This document shows positions 52,421 to 62,409 of a DNA stretch of 64,000 nt, one piece after another. The number at the start of each line of letters is the position of its first letter. Within the stretch, counting starts at the first letter, position 1. Location: contig NZ_AXVL01000004.1 in assembly GCF_000482505.1 (NCBI RefSeq), positions 62,001-126,000 on the forward strand. The letters are read 5' to 3'. A program made the position numbers and the translations under genes. The notes under the pieces were generated by a model that saw only the letters and a list, made by a program, of their open reading frames with translations, did not search any database and had not been told where the DNA came from. This DNA is from Leptotrichia trevisanii DSM 22070 (lineage in GTDB: Bacteria > Fusobacteriota > Fusobacteriia > Fusobacteriales > Leptotrichiaceae).

Positions 52421-55400
52421 TTAGTAGATAGCCCTAAATCCTATTCCACCTCTGACATTGTTGCCCTTAGTGTCGTATCCAGCATTTACAGTAACTCCAA
52501 ATCTTGTATTGTCAACTCCGATGTTCAAGTCAAATTTACCATTTCCTCGTCTATCTTCTTTTTCTTTTTCCAAGTTATACCAGTCGGCTGTTGTATATCT
52601 TACTTTTGCCCTGTTTCCTTTTTGAAGTTTTCCAATTTCATTTTCGTAAGCTGCTGATAATCCTACTGTCAGATTTGTTCGTACTGCTAATGGTTGAACA
52701 TATTTGAATTCCATTCCAGCTTCAGGTTTTACTGAGAAATAGTCATTTCCTTTTACTTTCAATCTCATTTGTCCACTGTCTTCTTTTATGCTGTTAAATC
52801 TTCCATATTCCATTTTTACTGATCCAAATGGACGTAAATGTGTTCTTTCACTTAATCTTATATCATAGCCTAACTCATTTTTAAGAGCAGCACCATAAGA
52901 ATGATAAGTAGATTTCGCTTCAAACACATCATCCACTATCCAGAATTTACGTTTCATACTATTAACCCCAGTAAAGACATCTCCAGCAATTGTCCATTGC
53001 AATGCTCCGTTATGATCAGTTTTTGGCGACATTGTCTTGAATATTCCGAGTTTAATCATTGTCTGATCTTCTTTTGATTTTCCTAAGTCTTTAAATCTGA
53101 ATCTGTTTGTTACAGCTCCTGCGTACCATCCGCTTGAGTTACCCATCTTAATTTTTTCATCTTCATGAACATAGGCTACACCATAAGCATTGCTCTTATA
53201 ATCAATTATTCCCGCTGTATCAGTATTGTATTCATCTCTCGTACCAAATACCTTAATTTTGTTATTTTGTTTAGACGGATTTCTCCATTCATTTCTTAAA
53301 TATCCAAATTCATTATCCAAAGTATTTCCAGTGGCATTGATTCTTTGTTGAACATTTGCATACTGATGTCCTTTCATTTCATCTACAGCCTGTGTAAAGA
53401 TATGTTGTTCACCTTTTCCAAGATCATTTAATTTATTAAACAATTCCTTTTCTCTCGTACCAAGCCCTTCAACACCGTATCTTTGTTCCAACCCATTTAA
53501 GAAATTATAAGTATTAGGATCCTTTTTACTTACAAAATCTGTATATGGAATTTTAACCAGATATACTTTATCATACAATCCTGTAACCGCTGATTTTGTT
53601 GGTATTGCTAACCATGTAAGGCTGCTTGAATTAGTATTTAATACTGTTCCAGTTGTAACTACGTTTGCAAGTGCATCGTTATATGGTTTTATTATATTAT
53701 CTCCCAATTCTATAGCTTTAGCATTCGTATATCTTGCAGCTTCTGTCCCAAAATATAGGTTAATATCTGTAAGCCCTGCTAAATTACTTAATCCTTGAAT
53801 AGGATTTGTATATTTTATTCCAGATGTATCAACATACATTCCCACACTTGTTGCTTTAGAACCTGAAGGGAAATTCATAAGTCCTGATTTTGCAAGATCT
53901 AATACTGTAACTCCTGAAGGCGACGTAACTGTTACTTCAGTTGCTGAAGGAGAAGCGACATTTGTATCAACTTTTGTTATTGGAACTTTTGCTCCATTTA
54001 TTGTAACTGTTACTGTAGTTGCCTTTGGTGGAACCTTTATTGTTACACTTCCTTCAACTTTTTCATCAGTTGGCTGTGACTCATAAACATTTCTGAATGA
54101 TCCCGTATTTACCGCTCCAGGCCCGTCTATACCGTCAGCAGACGCTTCACCTTTATCAGTATAAATTCCTATACCTTTATTTCCGGTAATTTGAATTGTA
54201 CCATAGTTTTTAAATTTACCTTGATTTGCTACTACAACACCTTTCAAATTATCTCCGTTACCTGTAATAGTACCGTAGTTTTCACCTTCCGCTTCTTGAT
54301 CTATGTACATACCGATTGTATTTTTACCACTAAGATTAATTATCCCTCCAGCGGCATTAATTGCTTTAGAACCCTTTCCAACTGCATACATTCCTATACT
54401 ATTTTCTTCTGTTACATTAATTGTGCCTTTATTTATAATAGTTCCTTGATTTCTTGATGAAGTTCCATCATAATAACCTGTTGCCATTCCTATTCCGTAT
54501 GATTTTGTATTCTTATCAGTTTTACCTACATCAATTGTTGTCCAGTTTGTTGCAGTTCCAGCTGTAGAATACATACCTATATTACCGTTTCCATTTCCAG
54601 ATTTCAAGTCCATATTTCCATAGTTATCGACTGTTCCAGAAGAGTAGATTCCGTAGTTTCTGTTACCTGTCGCTTTTATTGGAGTATAGTTTTTAATAAC
54701 TGAAGAATTATTATCAGAATAAGCATAAACAGTTTCATTATCCATAGTTACATTTGAACTTGCGTTTGTAGTCAATGTTCCAGGAGCTTTTATTACGTAT
54801 CCAAATGTCCAGTCCTTAAGATCCATTTTTGAACCGTTATCGTTTATATTTACAGGATTAGTTCCCGCTGTAAATACTCCAACTGCTTCCTTACCTTTTA
54901 CACTGGCACTTGTTGTAATTTCAGAACCCGAATCCAATGTTACAGTTCCTGTCCCCGCTGTCCCTTTCGAGAATATTCCAACTCCATTTTGAGCAATTTT
55001 AATCTTAGAAGTTCCATAAGCATGTATATTTTCTCCATACATTCCATAAGAACTATCTTTTATATCCAATGTTCCATAGTTATTCAACGTTACACTGTCA
55101 GCCGTATACATACCGATATTTGGAACATCCGAAGCAGATGAAAGTACAGAATTCCCTACAGTAATATTTCCAGTTGCCCAGTTTGTCATATTTGAATTAT
55201 TGATTCCGTACATACCAATTTTTGCATTGCTTCCTGTTTTTAGATCAATAGTTCCATAGTTATTTAATGTGGCTTTATCAGCATACATTCCAACGGATCC
55301 AGCTCCAGACATGGTAATTTTACCATTAGCTTTATTTGTAGCAACACTGTCTGCAATGCTTGAAGCACTGTTATTATTTTTTACAAATACACCTTTGGCA

Positions 55401-58400
55401 CCAGTACCGCCCAATGTTATATTTCCATCATTATTTACAGTTGCCTTTCCTTGACCAGCTACTCCTCCAAATTCATTTAATACTGGATTTCCAGCAGCAT
55501 CTTCCCTATATGCAAGCCCTAAAATACCAATTGAGTTATTTCCGCCTACAGTAATATTTCCACTGTTATTATTAACTTCCGAACCATTTACAGCATAAAC
55601 TCCCACAGCCTGATCATTCACAGTGTTAGCAGTATCTGTTTCAACATTCAAAGTTCCACTGTTTATATTAATTTTACCAAAGTTTGTATATAGCCCGATT
55701 GCTCCAGCACCTGCATCCGTTCTGTCAACCGTTATAGTTTTACCATTGACATTAATTCCTGTTTCCGCATTACTTGCAGCCCCAGTGCTTGAACTGATAT
55801 TAAGTCCAATAACTGACGAATTTGTTAAATCTCCATTTATAGTTGTCGCATCACTTGTACTTAATACAGCTTTGACATCAGCATTTACATCTAATATACT
55901 TCTTTGAATCAAGAAATTACGAACATATTTATAATCATTTGTTGATGAATTAGAAGAGCTTACTGCTAAACTTTTATCTAAATTATTATCAAATGTAAAT
56001 GATTTTCCATTATTTAATCCTTCTACAACTGCTAATTTATAATTATCTCCCGCTCCTGGACCATTTGTAGTAATATTGCTTGCATTTAAGCCTGAAGCTC
56101 CTGATAATGTTGAAACAAAATTACTCAACTTCAATGCATTTGGATTAACAACATTCATTAATATAACATCGTCTGAAGTTATTTTAAATTTAGAATTTAA
56201 TAACGATACATTTGAGGTATATCCTGTGGAAGTACCTCTTATACCGAATCCTACAGCTTTTCCTGATAATGTAATCTCAGAATCATCTGCATTTATTTTC
56301 CCTTTATCATCTGTATAAAGTGCAAATCCTTCACCATCATAATTAATTGTCGAATATTTAACATTTATTTGAGAAACTTTATTACTTGCATTTTGTCCTA
56401 CTGATGCTACTGCCGAAGCTCCATCTTTTACCGTGATTTTTAACCCTTTAGCTAACGAATCTCCAATTGCATTTATCATTCCACCATTTTTAGCATACAA
56501 CGCTGTTCCCAATTTACGATCATCACTAGTAATTGTGATTGATGAACCTTTTGTACTACTTCCAGTTGTAGTTCCAGTAAGTGAAGGAGTTCCCTTATTA
56601 TTATCACCAAACATTACTGTTGCATCGTCAACAAAAACTCCAGTATTATTACCAGTAGAATTTGTTATTGTTTTTGAAGCTGCTTTTAGTTTAATGTCAT
56701 TCTCTCCATTTAAAACAACTTCTGAGGATCCATTAGCATAAACAACTGTACTTTCTGTTAATTCCTTACCATTCTTATCAGTTGTAATATCTCCTTCCAC
56801 TGTAACTTTATTTGAATTAGTAGCATATACTGCTGTATTTTTATATCCTGTTGTTATAGCATCTGATAAAGTAGAAGCTGAACCTCCCATTTCTATATCT
56901 CCCTTAAAGGAAATTCCTCCACCAGAAGCATATAACCCAACATTCTCTTCCCCACCTAACATACTGATTTTACCTTTATTTGCTGTTACAGCTCCATGAT
57001 CTATATCTACGTTTCCACTTTTAGTATATATTCCAACTGATTTTCTCGTAAAAGCCTCCATAGTTAATTCAGGAAGTGCTGATTTTAATGTTATATCATT
57101 AGTCCCTAGTGCATTTTTAGTAGCATTTTGATAAATTCCTATAACTCCTTCAGTGTATTTATCACTATATCCTGTATCATTAGCAGAACTGTTTGCAGTA
57201 TAACTTCCACTTAATAGTGAATTTGAAGAAGTATAAGTTAGTAGCTTATTTTGAGATTGATTTCCTATTATAAATCTTGCCTCATTTTTATCATTTCTTG
57301 TCCCGTTACCACTGTTGGCATTATAAAGTCCTACCGCATTATCTCCATAAATATTAATTGGTTTTGATAAAATAAAATTAGTATTTGGTGTTACTTGTCC
57401 ATATGTGTCATTATTTATTGCAACTCCAACATTTTCTTTACCATATAAATTTATTGTTCCTTCATTTATAAATGAAACATCGCCTTGTTCCAGTGTAGAA
57501 GGTGTTGACAAATCTTTAGCTGCTGTATATAAGGCTACTGCTCCACCCTGTCCGTATAAAGAAATTTCTCCATTTTTAGAATTAGCATACAAATGTTGAT
57601 AATCATCATTTCCTGCTAAATCTGGCGAATGAAAAAAAACAATATTATCACTTGTAGTAACATTATTATGATTGTAATTTATTCCTATAATCTTACCATT
57701 ATTTTCAACGATATTTAATCTTTGATTACCACCATTAACAGTTGTATGAACATATCGTGTTTCCGTTCCTCCAATTTCTACAATTCCATTATTTGTATGA
57801 TATAATTGTCCATTTGTATTTGCATTCAAATTACTTTTACTCATATAATTTTGAATTCTAGTATATTGATCCGCTGTAATTATATGCCCAGTATTCAAGT
57901 CACTAAAAGTTTTTCCTGTCCTTCCTTCCGTTTCCAAATTAATTACAGTTCCCCTATGGTAAGCACCTGATTGAAAAGATGATGAAGGAGTTATTAATGC
58001 TATTTTCGTTCCATCTCCAAAATATGAATAAGGTGTGTTTGTCAATGTATTAAAAAACAAATTGCTACTATTTTCACTATTTGTATAATTACTTTTAGGC
58101 GAAGTTCCACCATATAGAGCAGCAGCTGTTCCTGGAGTTACACTCGCTCCATTAAATGCGTTAGTTTGTATAGTTCCTGAAAAAGTTCCATTATAAGTAT
58201 TACCTGAAGTAATGCTTGAATAAGTTTTATATACTTCTCCATTTGCTACAGAAGTTCCTGAAATATCTCCCTTATTATCCATCCAATATGAATAACGAGT
58301 ATGAGTAGGATCTGCTCCACCAGATGTAAATGATAAAATTAAAGTTCTTGGGGTAACAGGATTAACTACGCCAGGTTCTCCTGGAACTTTCACTATCCTT

Positions 58401-59005
58401 GTCACAAAATTCGGAAATCCTCCTCCTGCTCCCTGTACTGTAAATGCTGGTGCTACTTTATCTACACTCTTGGGTGTTAGTGCTGCCGATACGTCCATTG
58501 CGGCATTTGGCTCTCTTACTAGTCCTAATGTTGTTGCTCCGTATTTTGTTTCGATTTTTCCTGGATAGTTACTTCTGTTTACGATTGAGTCATCTCTTTT
58601 GTAAATAAAGCTGTCTATCTTATCCCCTCTACCTCTATAATGTCCATGCCAGTCATTATAAAAATAGTTCATTCCGTATTGCCAGCTGCTCCAAGGTGAT
58701 TTTGTTACGTGATCCCCCTGTTCCATCAACTGAATTAGCTCAAGGTTTGTTCCTTTGACTAATTTATCAGTTTCTGCTCTCGCACGTTTAAATTCTGTTC
58801 GTATCTGCTTTATTGACGTGTTAATTTGTTGCATCTGATTGTTAATTGCAGAATCTTTTTCTGGCGCTGCATATAAACTGCCAGAAGAAATTAATAGTCC
58901 ATTCAATAAAAAAGCAAATAATACAGAATCTGTGTATTTAAAGTCTTTACATCTTTTGGCAAAGGCTTTTAAGTCTTTTTTTAATTGTAATAAAGTTTTT
59001 GACAT
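52421..59005 (-). CDS. large autotransporter adhesin
   Basis: The 2194-residue type V secretion protein has an extended signal peptide (charged first 24 residues, then SVLFAFLLNGLLISSGSLYA). An N-terminal coiled-coil segment (NNQMQQINTSIKQIRTEFKR) follows, typical of fusobacterial autotransporters. From about 170 to 1850 runs a long passenger of Asn/Gly/Thr-rich repeats, with recurring NYGTIDL and VGMYA-like units predicting a beta-helix. From about 1900 to the end is a transmembrane barrel ending in GGIGFRAIY, with Tyr instead of the usual Phe or Trp. Start ATG 59005 is set by AAGGAG at 59013-59018. Likely a surface adhesin in the RadD-like class. Base composition is less A+T-rich than its surroundings. 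Confidence 0.93.
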   Translation of the reverse strand: MSKTLLQLKKDLKAFAKRCKDFKYTDSVLFAFLLNGLLISSGSLYAAPEKDSAINNQMQQINTSIKQIRTEFKRARAETDKLVKGTNLELIQLMEQGDHVTKSPWSSWQYGMNYFYNDWHGHYRGRGDKIDSFIYKRDDSIVNRSNYPGKIETKYGATTLGLVREPNAAMDVSAALTPKSVDKVAPAFTVQGAGGGFPNFVTRIVKVPGEPGVVNPVTPRTLILSFTSGGADPTHTRYSYWMDNKGDISGTSVANGEVYKTYSSITSGNTYNGTFSGTIQTNAFNGASVTPGTAAALYGGTSPKSNYTNSENSSNLFFNTLTNTPYSYFGDGTKIALITPSSSFQSGAYHRGTVINLETEGRTGKTFSDLNTGHIITADQYTRIQNYMSKSNLNANTNGQLYHTNNGIVEIGGTETRYVHTTVNGGNQRLNIVENNGKIIGINYNHNNVTTSDNIVFFHSPDLAGNDDYQHLYANSKNGEISLYGQGGAVALYTAAKDLSTPSTLEQGDVSFINEGTINLYGKENVGVAINNDTYGQVTPNTNFILSKPINIYGDNAVGLYNANSGNGTRNDKNEARFIIGNQSQNKLLTYTSSNSLLSGSYTANSSANDTGYSDKYTEGVIGIYQNATKNALGTNDITLKSALPELTMEAFTRKSVGIYTKSGNVDIDHGAVTANKGKISMLGGEENVGLYASGGGISFKGDIEMGGSASTLSDAITTGYKNTAVYATNSNKVTVEGDITTDKNGKELTESTVVYANGSSEVVLNGENDIKLKAASKTITNSTGNNTGVFVDDATVMFGDNNKGTPSLTGTTTGSSTKGSSITITSDDRKLGTALYAKNGGMINAIGDSLAKGLKITVKDGASAVASVGQNASNKVSQINVKYSTINYDGEGFALYTDDKGKINADDSEITLSGKAVGFGIRGTSTGYTSNVSLLNSKFKITSDDVILMNVVNPNALKLSNFVSTLSGASGLNASNITTNGPGAGDNYKLAVVEGLNNGKSFTFDNNLDKSLAVSSSNSSTNDYKYVRNFLIQRSILDVNADVKAVLSTSDATTINGDLTNSSVIGLNISSSTGAASNAETGINVNGKTITVDRTDAGAGAIGLYTNFGKININSGTLNVETDTANTVNDQAVGVYAVNGSEVNNNSGNITVGGNNSIGILGLAYREDAAGNPVLNEFGGVAGQGKATVNNDGNITLGGTGAKGVFVKNNNSASSIADSVATNKANGKITMSGAGSVGMYADKATLNNYGTIDLKTGSNAKIGMYGINNSNMTNWATGNITVGNSVLSSASDVPNIGMYTADSVTLNNYGTLDIKDSSYGMYGENIHAYGTSKIKIAQNGVGIFSKGTAGTGTVTLDSGSEITTSASVKGKEAVGVFTAGTNPVNINDNGSKMDLKDWTFGYVIKAPGTLTTNASSNVTMDNETVYAYSDNNSSVIKNYTPIKATGNRNYGIYSSGTVDNYGNMDLKSGNGNGNIGMYSTAGTATNWTTIDVGKTDKNTKSYGIGMATGYYDGTSSRNQGTIINKGTINVTEENSIGMYAVGKGSKAINAAGGIINLSGKNTIGMYIDQEAEGENYGTITGNGDNLKGVVVANQGKFKNYGTIQITGNKGIGIYTDKGEASADGIDGPGAVNTGSFRNVYESQPTDEKVEGSVTIKVPPKATTVTVTINGAKVPITKVDTNVASPSATEVTVTSPSGVTVLDLAKSGLMNFPSGSKATSVGMYVDTSGIKYTNPIQGLSNLAGLTDINLYFGTEAARYTNAKAIELGDNIIKPYNDALANVVTTGTVLNTNSSSLTWLAIPTKSAVTGLYDKVYLVKIPYTDFVSKKDPNTYNFLNGLEQRYGVEGLGTREKELFNKLNDLGKGEQHIFTQAVDEMKGHQYANVQQRINATGNTLDNEFGYLRNEWRNPSKQNNKIKVFGTRDEYNTDTAGIIDYKSNAYGVAYVHEDEKIKMGNSSGWYAGAVTNRFRFKDLGKSKEDQTMIKLGIFKTMSPKTDHNGALQWTIAGDVFTGVNSMKRKFWIVDDVFEAKSTYHSYGAALKNELGYDIRLSERTHLRPFGSVKMEYGRFNSIKEDSGQMRLKVKGNDYFSVKPEAGMEFKYVQPLAVRTNLTVGLSAAYENEIGKLQKGNRAKVRYTTADWYNLEKEKEDRRGNGKFDLNIGVDNTRFGVTVNAGYDTKGNNVRGGIGFRAIY

Positions 59006-59191
59006 TGATATTCTCCTTTTCATTTTTTAATTTTGATAATTTAAAATTTAAATTTATAAATTACCAAGTGAAATCTTTTAAATAACAACTGATTTATAAT
59101 ACATATAAAAAGCTGATTTAATAGTGATTTAAGTGATATAGACTTTTTTTACATATTAAAATTAAATATTATTTTCTAAAAAAGTATTCTA

Positions 59192-59220
59192 ATTATATCA
59201 CACAAAAAAAAGACACACAA
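59192..59220 (-). promoter_or_regulatory. promoter of the autotransporter gene
   Basis: TTGTGT (59215-59220), a 17-base spacer and TATAAT (59192-59197) lie upstream, leaving an untranslated leader of about 180 bases. No gene is seen in the remaining gap up to 59500 apart from repeat copy F. Confidence 0.55.
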
Positions 59221-59398
59221 ATAGTTTTTAGAAAAATAATTTTTTTTAAATCTTGAATTAATAAATTTATTCCATAATAGTTCTATTTTAATCTTGAAAC
59301 AAAAATTTTGAAAAAGATTTAAATAAAGATACAATTCAACTCCAATTTTAAAGTAGATTTATATATTAATAACAAGGATGTTTTGAAATCTTGTTAAA

Positions 59399-59465
59399 TA
59401 TTACGTAATTCAAAATTCATAAAATATAATTTTCTCTTTTCAAACGACGAGGTATAGTATAAAAA
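59399..59465 (+). repeat. dispersed intergenic repeat, family 1 copy F (partial)
   Basis: TTACGTAATTCAAAATTCAT and the final GGTATAGTATAAAA match the ends of copies C and D. The middle is diverged. Confidence 0.45.
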
Positions 59466-59500
59466 TTACAACAAAAAATAAATTAATTATAATTTTTTAT

Positions 59501-59534
59501 AAAAAAAATACCATCCTATTTCTAAGACAGTATT
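59501..59534 (-). terminator. terminator of the rplU-prp-rpmA operon
   Basis: A 9-bp stem (59507-59515 with 59526-59534, two G-U pairs) with a 10-base loop is followed on the minus strand by eight T. It starts 27 bases after the rpmA stop. Confidence 0.85.
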
Positions 59535-59561
59535 TCCAAAATATATTATACAATTTTATTA

Positions 59562-59855
59562 CTACGCTTCTACTCTTTCAGGGTAAATGCTTACTCTTTT
59601 TTTACCATTTCCGAATTTTTCAAATTTTACATATCCATCAGTTAACGCGAATAAAGTGTAATCTTTTCCTAATTTTGCGTTAGTCCCTGCGTAAAATTTA
59701 CTTCCTCTTTGTCTTACAATGATGTTTCCAGCTTTTACAGCTTCTCCATCATATTTTTTTACTCCTAAATATTTAGGGTTTGAATCTCTACCATTTCTAG
59801 TTGATCCTTGCCCTTTTTTTGAGGCAAATAACTGTAAGTTTAATTTTAATAACAT
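59562..59855 (-). CDS. rpmA: 50S ribosomal protein L27
   Basis: The 97-residue ribosomal protein has the [21 protein letters not shown] start and [25 protein letters not shown]. It carries an N-terminal extension [11 protein letters not shown] before SKKG, which in Firmicutes and Fusobacteria must be removed by the Prp protease. That protease is encoded just upstream. The mature N-terminus reaches the peptidyl transferase centre. SD GAGGAGG. It is the last gene of the operon, before a terminator. Confidence 0.97.
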   Translation of the reverse strand: MLLKLNLQLFASKKGQGSTRNGRDSNPKYLGVKKYDGEAVKAGNIIVRQRGSKFYAGTNAKLGKDYTLFALTDGYVKFEKFGNGKKRVSIYPERVEA

Positions 59856-59931
59856 TTTCCAACCTCCTCGATTTCTTTTTCATATTTTATTTCTTGGATT
59901 CTTTTCAAATCTTAACTTCTGAACTTAAAAT

Positions 59932-60270
59932 TTATATTTTTATTTCTTTAAGTTTCACAAAATTACTATAACTTTTTGCAACTTCCTTCAAATACGAATA
60001 CATTGATTCAACCAAAATATCTGCATTTTCTAGTTCATCATCAGTCAATCCAGAATTTTTTAAATCACAGGAAATATACCCATCTTCTTCAGTAAACTTT
60101 AGTTTTTTCTTAAGTTTCAAAGTTTCAATAAGTCCATTTACTGTCATTTGTCCTACTGACGAAACAGCTGCACAAATTACATCTTCTCCATATTCTGAAA
60201 AATTTGCATGTCCTTTTATTTCAAAATATGTTATTTTATTTTTTTGTCTTTGAATTTCTATTTTTATCAT
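59932..60270 (-). CDS. prp: ribosomal processing cysteine protease Prp
   Basis: The 112-residue protein (YsxB family) cleaves the N-terminal extension of L27. The catalytic His is in KGHANFSEYGEDVICAAVS and the Cys follows in VICAAVS, the exact family pattern. It lies between rplU and rpmA, the canonical place. Its presence agrees with the LNLQLFA extension on the L27 encoded here. Confidence 0.95.
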   Translation of the reverse strand: MIKIEIQRQKNKITYFEIKGHANFSEYGEDVICAAVSSVGQMTVNGLIETLKLKKKLKFTEEDGYISCDLKNSGLTDDELENADILVESMYSYLKEVAKSYSNFVKLKEIKI

Positions 60271-60317
60271 TCAAACCACAACAGCTTTCACAATCTAAAT
60301 TATATTAAAAAATACAA

Positions 60318-60626
60318 TTAAGCATTGATTGATTTAATTTCAATTGCTGTAAAAGATTGTCTATGCCCTTTTTTTCTGTAGTAAGTTTTTTTGTTATATT
60401 TAAAGTTAATTTTTTTATCAGCTTTTCCATGAGATTTAACTGTAGCTACAACTTTAGCTCCTTCTACAACTGGAGTTCCAACTGTTACGTTATCTCCTTC
60501 TCCAACTAATAGAACTTCGTTAATTTCGATGTCTGAATCAACATCAGCTGCTAATTTTTCAACTTTTAATACAGTTCCAACTTCTACTTTGTACTGTTTT
60601 CCACCTGTTTTAATTACTGCAAACAT
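60318..60626 (-). CDS. rplU: 50S ribosomal protein L21
   Basis: The 102-residue ribosomal protein has [24 protein letters not shown] at the start, [20 protein letters not shown], and the C-terminal [17 protein letters not shown] signature. It is a structural part of the 50S subunit. It is first in the rplU-prp-rpmA operon, with a good GGAGGTGA SD and its own promoter and leader. Confidence 0.97.
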   Translation of the reverse strand: MFAVIKTGGKQYKVEVGTVLKVEKLAADVDSDIEINEVLLVGEGDNVTVGTPVVEGAKVVATVKSHGKADKKINFKYNKKTYYRKKGHRQSFTAIEIKSINA

Positions 60627-60658
60627 TTATGTTCACCTCCAAATAATTTATCGCTATC

Positions 60659-60677
60659 ATTGGTATTAGCCACCAAT
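60659..60677 (-). promoter_or_regulatory. leader hairpin of the L21 operon
   Basis: A 6-bp perfect stem ATTGGT/ACCAAT (60659-60664 with 60672-60677) with a 7-base loop lies in the short leader 33 bases before rplU. It may be an autoregulatory L21 leader, but no match to the Rfam model was tested. Confidence 0.4.
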
Positions 60678-60697
60678 TTTATGCGTATATCTTAATT

Positions 60698-60726
60698 AGT
60701 TTACTATATTTTCACTAATTTGTCAA
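60698..60726 (-). promoter_or_regulatory. promoter of the L21 operon
   Basis: Consensus TTGACA (60721-60726), a 17-base spacer and TAAACT (60698-60703). The -35 lies only 14 bases after the tRNA-Ser 3' end. Confidence 0.75.
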
Positions 60727-60740
60727 ATTATTTTTATAAA

Positions 60741-60827
60741 TGGCGGAAGTAGAGGGACTCGAACCCACAAGACGTTTAACCGCCCACAGCTTTCCAAGCT
60801 GCTGCCATACCATTAGGCGATACTTCC
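60741..60827 (-). tRNA. tRNA-Ser (GGA anticodon)
   Basis: The 87-base cloverleaf has acceptor stem GGAAGTA/TACTTCC, discriminator G and an encoded CCA. The anticodon stem-loop is GCAGC-TTGGAAA-GCTGT with anticodon GGA. A long variable arm typical of serine tRNAs is present, and the T-loop is GGTTCGAGTCC. It reads UCC and UCU codons. It has its own promoter and no clear terminator before the L21 promoter. Confidence 0.95.
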
Positions 60828-60851
60828 ACTTCAAAAAAATAATTACAAACT

Positions 60852-60880
60852 ATTATACTAAACTTATTTATAAAAGTCAA
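60852..60880 (-). promoter_or_regulatory. promoter of tRNA-Ser
   Basis: TTGACT (60875-60880), a 17-base spacer and TATAAT (60852-60857) lie 25 bases upstream of the mature tRNA 5' end. Confidence 0.75.
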
Positions 60881-60963
60881 TGGATTTGTTTAGCGTATTT
60901 TTTATATTTTTGTGTAGGCGTATAGATGCCAATACTTGCTAATAAATTCATTATCACACGGCA

Positions 60964-61734
60964 TCATTTATTTTGATTTTTTCTATAAATATTAAATCCA
61001 GTCGCCTGATTTGTCGCCATTATTGTAATATCTGAAATTTGTACGTGTTTTGGCTGGTTTGCAATATAAACTATTGTATTTGCAATATCTTCTGGCTTTA
61101 ATGCCTCGATCCCTTCATAAACCTTTCTAGCCTCCTCCATATTTCCGTGAAATCTTACATTACTAAAATTAGTTTCCACAATTCCTGGCTGAACAGTCGT
61201 TACCTTGATATTTTTATCAATCGTATCAATTCTAATTCCATCGCTCAAAACCTTCACAGCCGATTTAGTCGCACAATACACAGCAGCCCCTGCATAAGCA
61301 TAAATTCCAGCAGTTGAACCAATATTTATAATGTGCCCCTCATCATTTGCAACCATACTTGGCAAAATCTGTCTTGTAACATACAAAAGCCCCTTTATAT
61401 TAGTGTCTATCATTCGTTCAATATCCATAATATCATAATCCTGAAATTTATCCAGCCCCAAGGCAAGCCCTGCATTATTTACAAGAATATCCACCTTTTT
61501 CACATCATCCAGTATTTTCTTGCTAAATTTCACAACATCATTATACTTTGTAACATCAAGCACAAAAATATACGCATTAGTCCCATATTTTCTATCAATA
61601 TCAGCCTTTATCTCCTTCAATTTATCCGCATTTCTAGCACACAAAATCACATTGTCCCCATTTTTCGCAAAGGCATAAGCTGTTTCCTTCCCAATTCCAC
61701 TTGTAGCTCCAGTAATAAAAATATTTCTATTCAT
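60964..61734 (-). CDS. short-chain dehydrogenase/reductase (YdfG-like)
   Basis: The 256-residue classical SDR has the NADP site TGATSGIGKETAYAF, NNAGLALG, catalytic Ser in NIGSTAGIYAYAGA, and Tyr-x-x-x-Lys in VYCATKSAV. VQPGIVETNFSNVRFHGN and the length place it close to YdfG/3-hydroxy acid dehydrogenases that oxidise serine or 3-hydroxy acids. The precise substrate is uncertain. It is a stand-alone gene upstream of the tRNA-Ser. Confidence 0.9.
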   Translation of the reverse strand: MNRNIFITGATSGIGKETAYAFAKNGDNVILCARNADKLKEIKADIDRKYGTNAYIFVLDVTKYNDVVKFSKKILDDVKKVDILVNNAGLALGLDKFQDYDIMDIERMIDTNIKGLLYVTRQILPSMVANDEGHIINIGSTAGIYAYAGAAVYCATKSAVKVLSDGIRIDTIDKNIKVTTVQPGIVETNFSNVRFHGNMEEARKVYEGIEALKPEDIANTIVYIANQPKHVQISDITIMATNQATGFNIYRKNQNK

Positions 61735-61770
61735 AAAAATTCACTCCCTAATATTTGAATTTATCATTAT

Positions 61771-62070
61771 TTATTTTAAAAATGATTTTTTTAATTTATT
61801 CAAAATCAAATATACTTTACTTCTATGCTCTATTTCAACAGCTAAAACTATTAATTTATCATCTTGTATTTCAACTATTATCCTGTAATTTTTTAATGGT
61901 TTATACTTCCAATATCCTTTTAAATTATGGCTCAAAGCCTCCCCTTTAATTCTTGGATTTTCAGAATTATTTATTTTTTTCAGAAAATCATAAATTTTTC
62001 TACTTGTATTTTTATCCATCTTTTGTAATTTTTTTGCTGCATATTTGGATAACAATACTTTATATTTCAC
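61771..62070 (-). CDS. RelE/ParE-family toxin
   Basis: The 99-residue toxin has KYKVLLSKYAAKKLQKM at the N-terminus, then GEALSHNLKGYWKYKPLKNYRIIVEI with the basic residues that hold mRNA in RelE proteins, and a C-terminal HRSKVYL. RelE toxins cut mRNA in the ribosomal A site. The start follows directly on the antitoxin stop with no gap, the usual toxin-antitoxin coupling. Family call is firm; cleavage is inferred from the family. Confidence 0.9.
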   Translation of the reverse strand: MKYKVLLSKYAAKKLQKMDKNTSRKIYDFLKKINNSENPRIKGEALSHNLKGYWKYKPLKNYRIIVEIQDDKLIVLAVEIEHRSKVYLILNKLKKSFLK

Positions 62071-62298
62071 TTAAAATCCCATTTCTTTTCCAAAATCTTC
62101 AAGAGACGTCATCGGGAATTTTTTTGCCTTTTCTGATAATTTCAGTATTCTTTTTACTTCTGATTTGGAAATTTGTTCATTTTCTTCCATTTTATCTAAT
62201 TCTTTTGATATTAAGTCATTGATAAAGTTGTTATCGTATTCTAAAACTTCCTTTAACTGTTTTTGTTTCCTTTCATTTAATTCAACATCTATAATCAT
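62071..62298 (-). CDS. antitoxin of the RelE-type pair
   Basis: The 75-residue charged protein starts MIIDVELNERKQKQLKEVLE, the pattern of a ribbon-helix-helix RelB/DinJ-type N-terminus, and ends in a helical KKFPMTSLEDFGKEMGF tail expected to wrap the toxin. It probably binds its own promoter and the toxin. An extended -10 (TGG-TATAAT, 62382-62387) lies 84 bases upstream. SD AGGAGG. Confidence 0.85.
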   Translation of the reverse strand: MIIDVELNERKQKQLKEVLEYDNNFINDLISKELDKMEENEQISKSEVKRILKLSEKAKKFPMTSLEDFGKEMGF

Positions 62299-62409
62299 CG
62301 TACTTTCCTCCTAAAATAGATTTTGTAATTTTTTTAGAATTCAAATAATTTTTAAGTTTATTTAAAAATATCCACATTTTTATTATACCACAAAATTTTA
62401 ATTTAAGTG

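Noticed and set aside
55269-56741. Several plus-strand frames with hydrophobic products
   Set aside because: They are all antisense to the repeat-rich autotransporter passenger and mirror its repeats.
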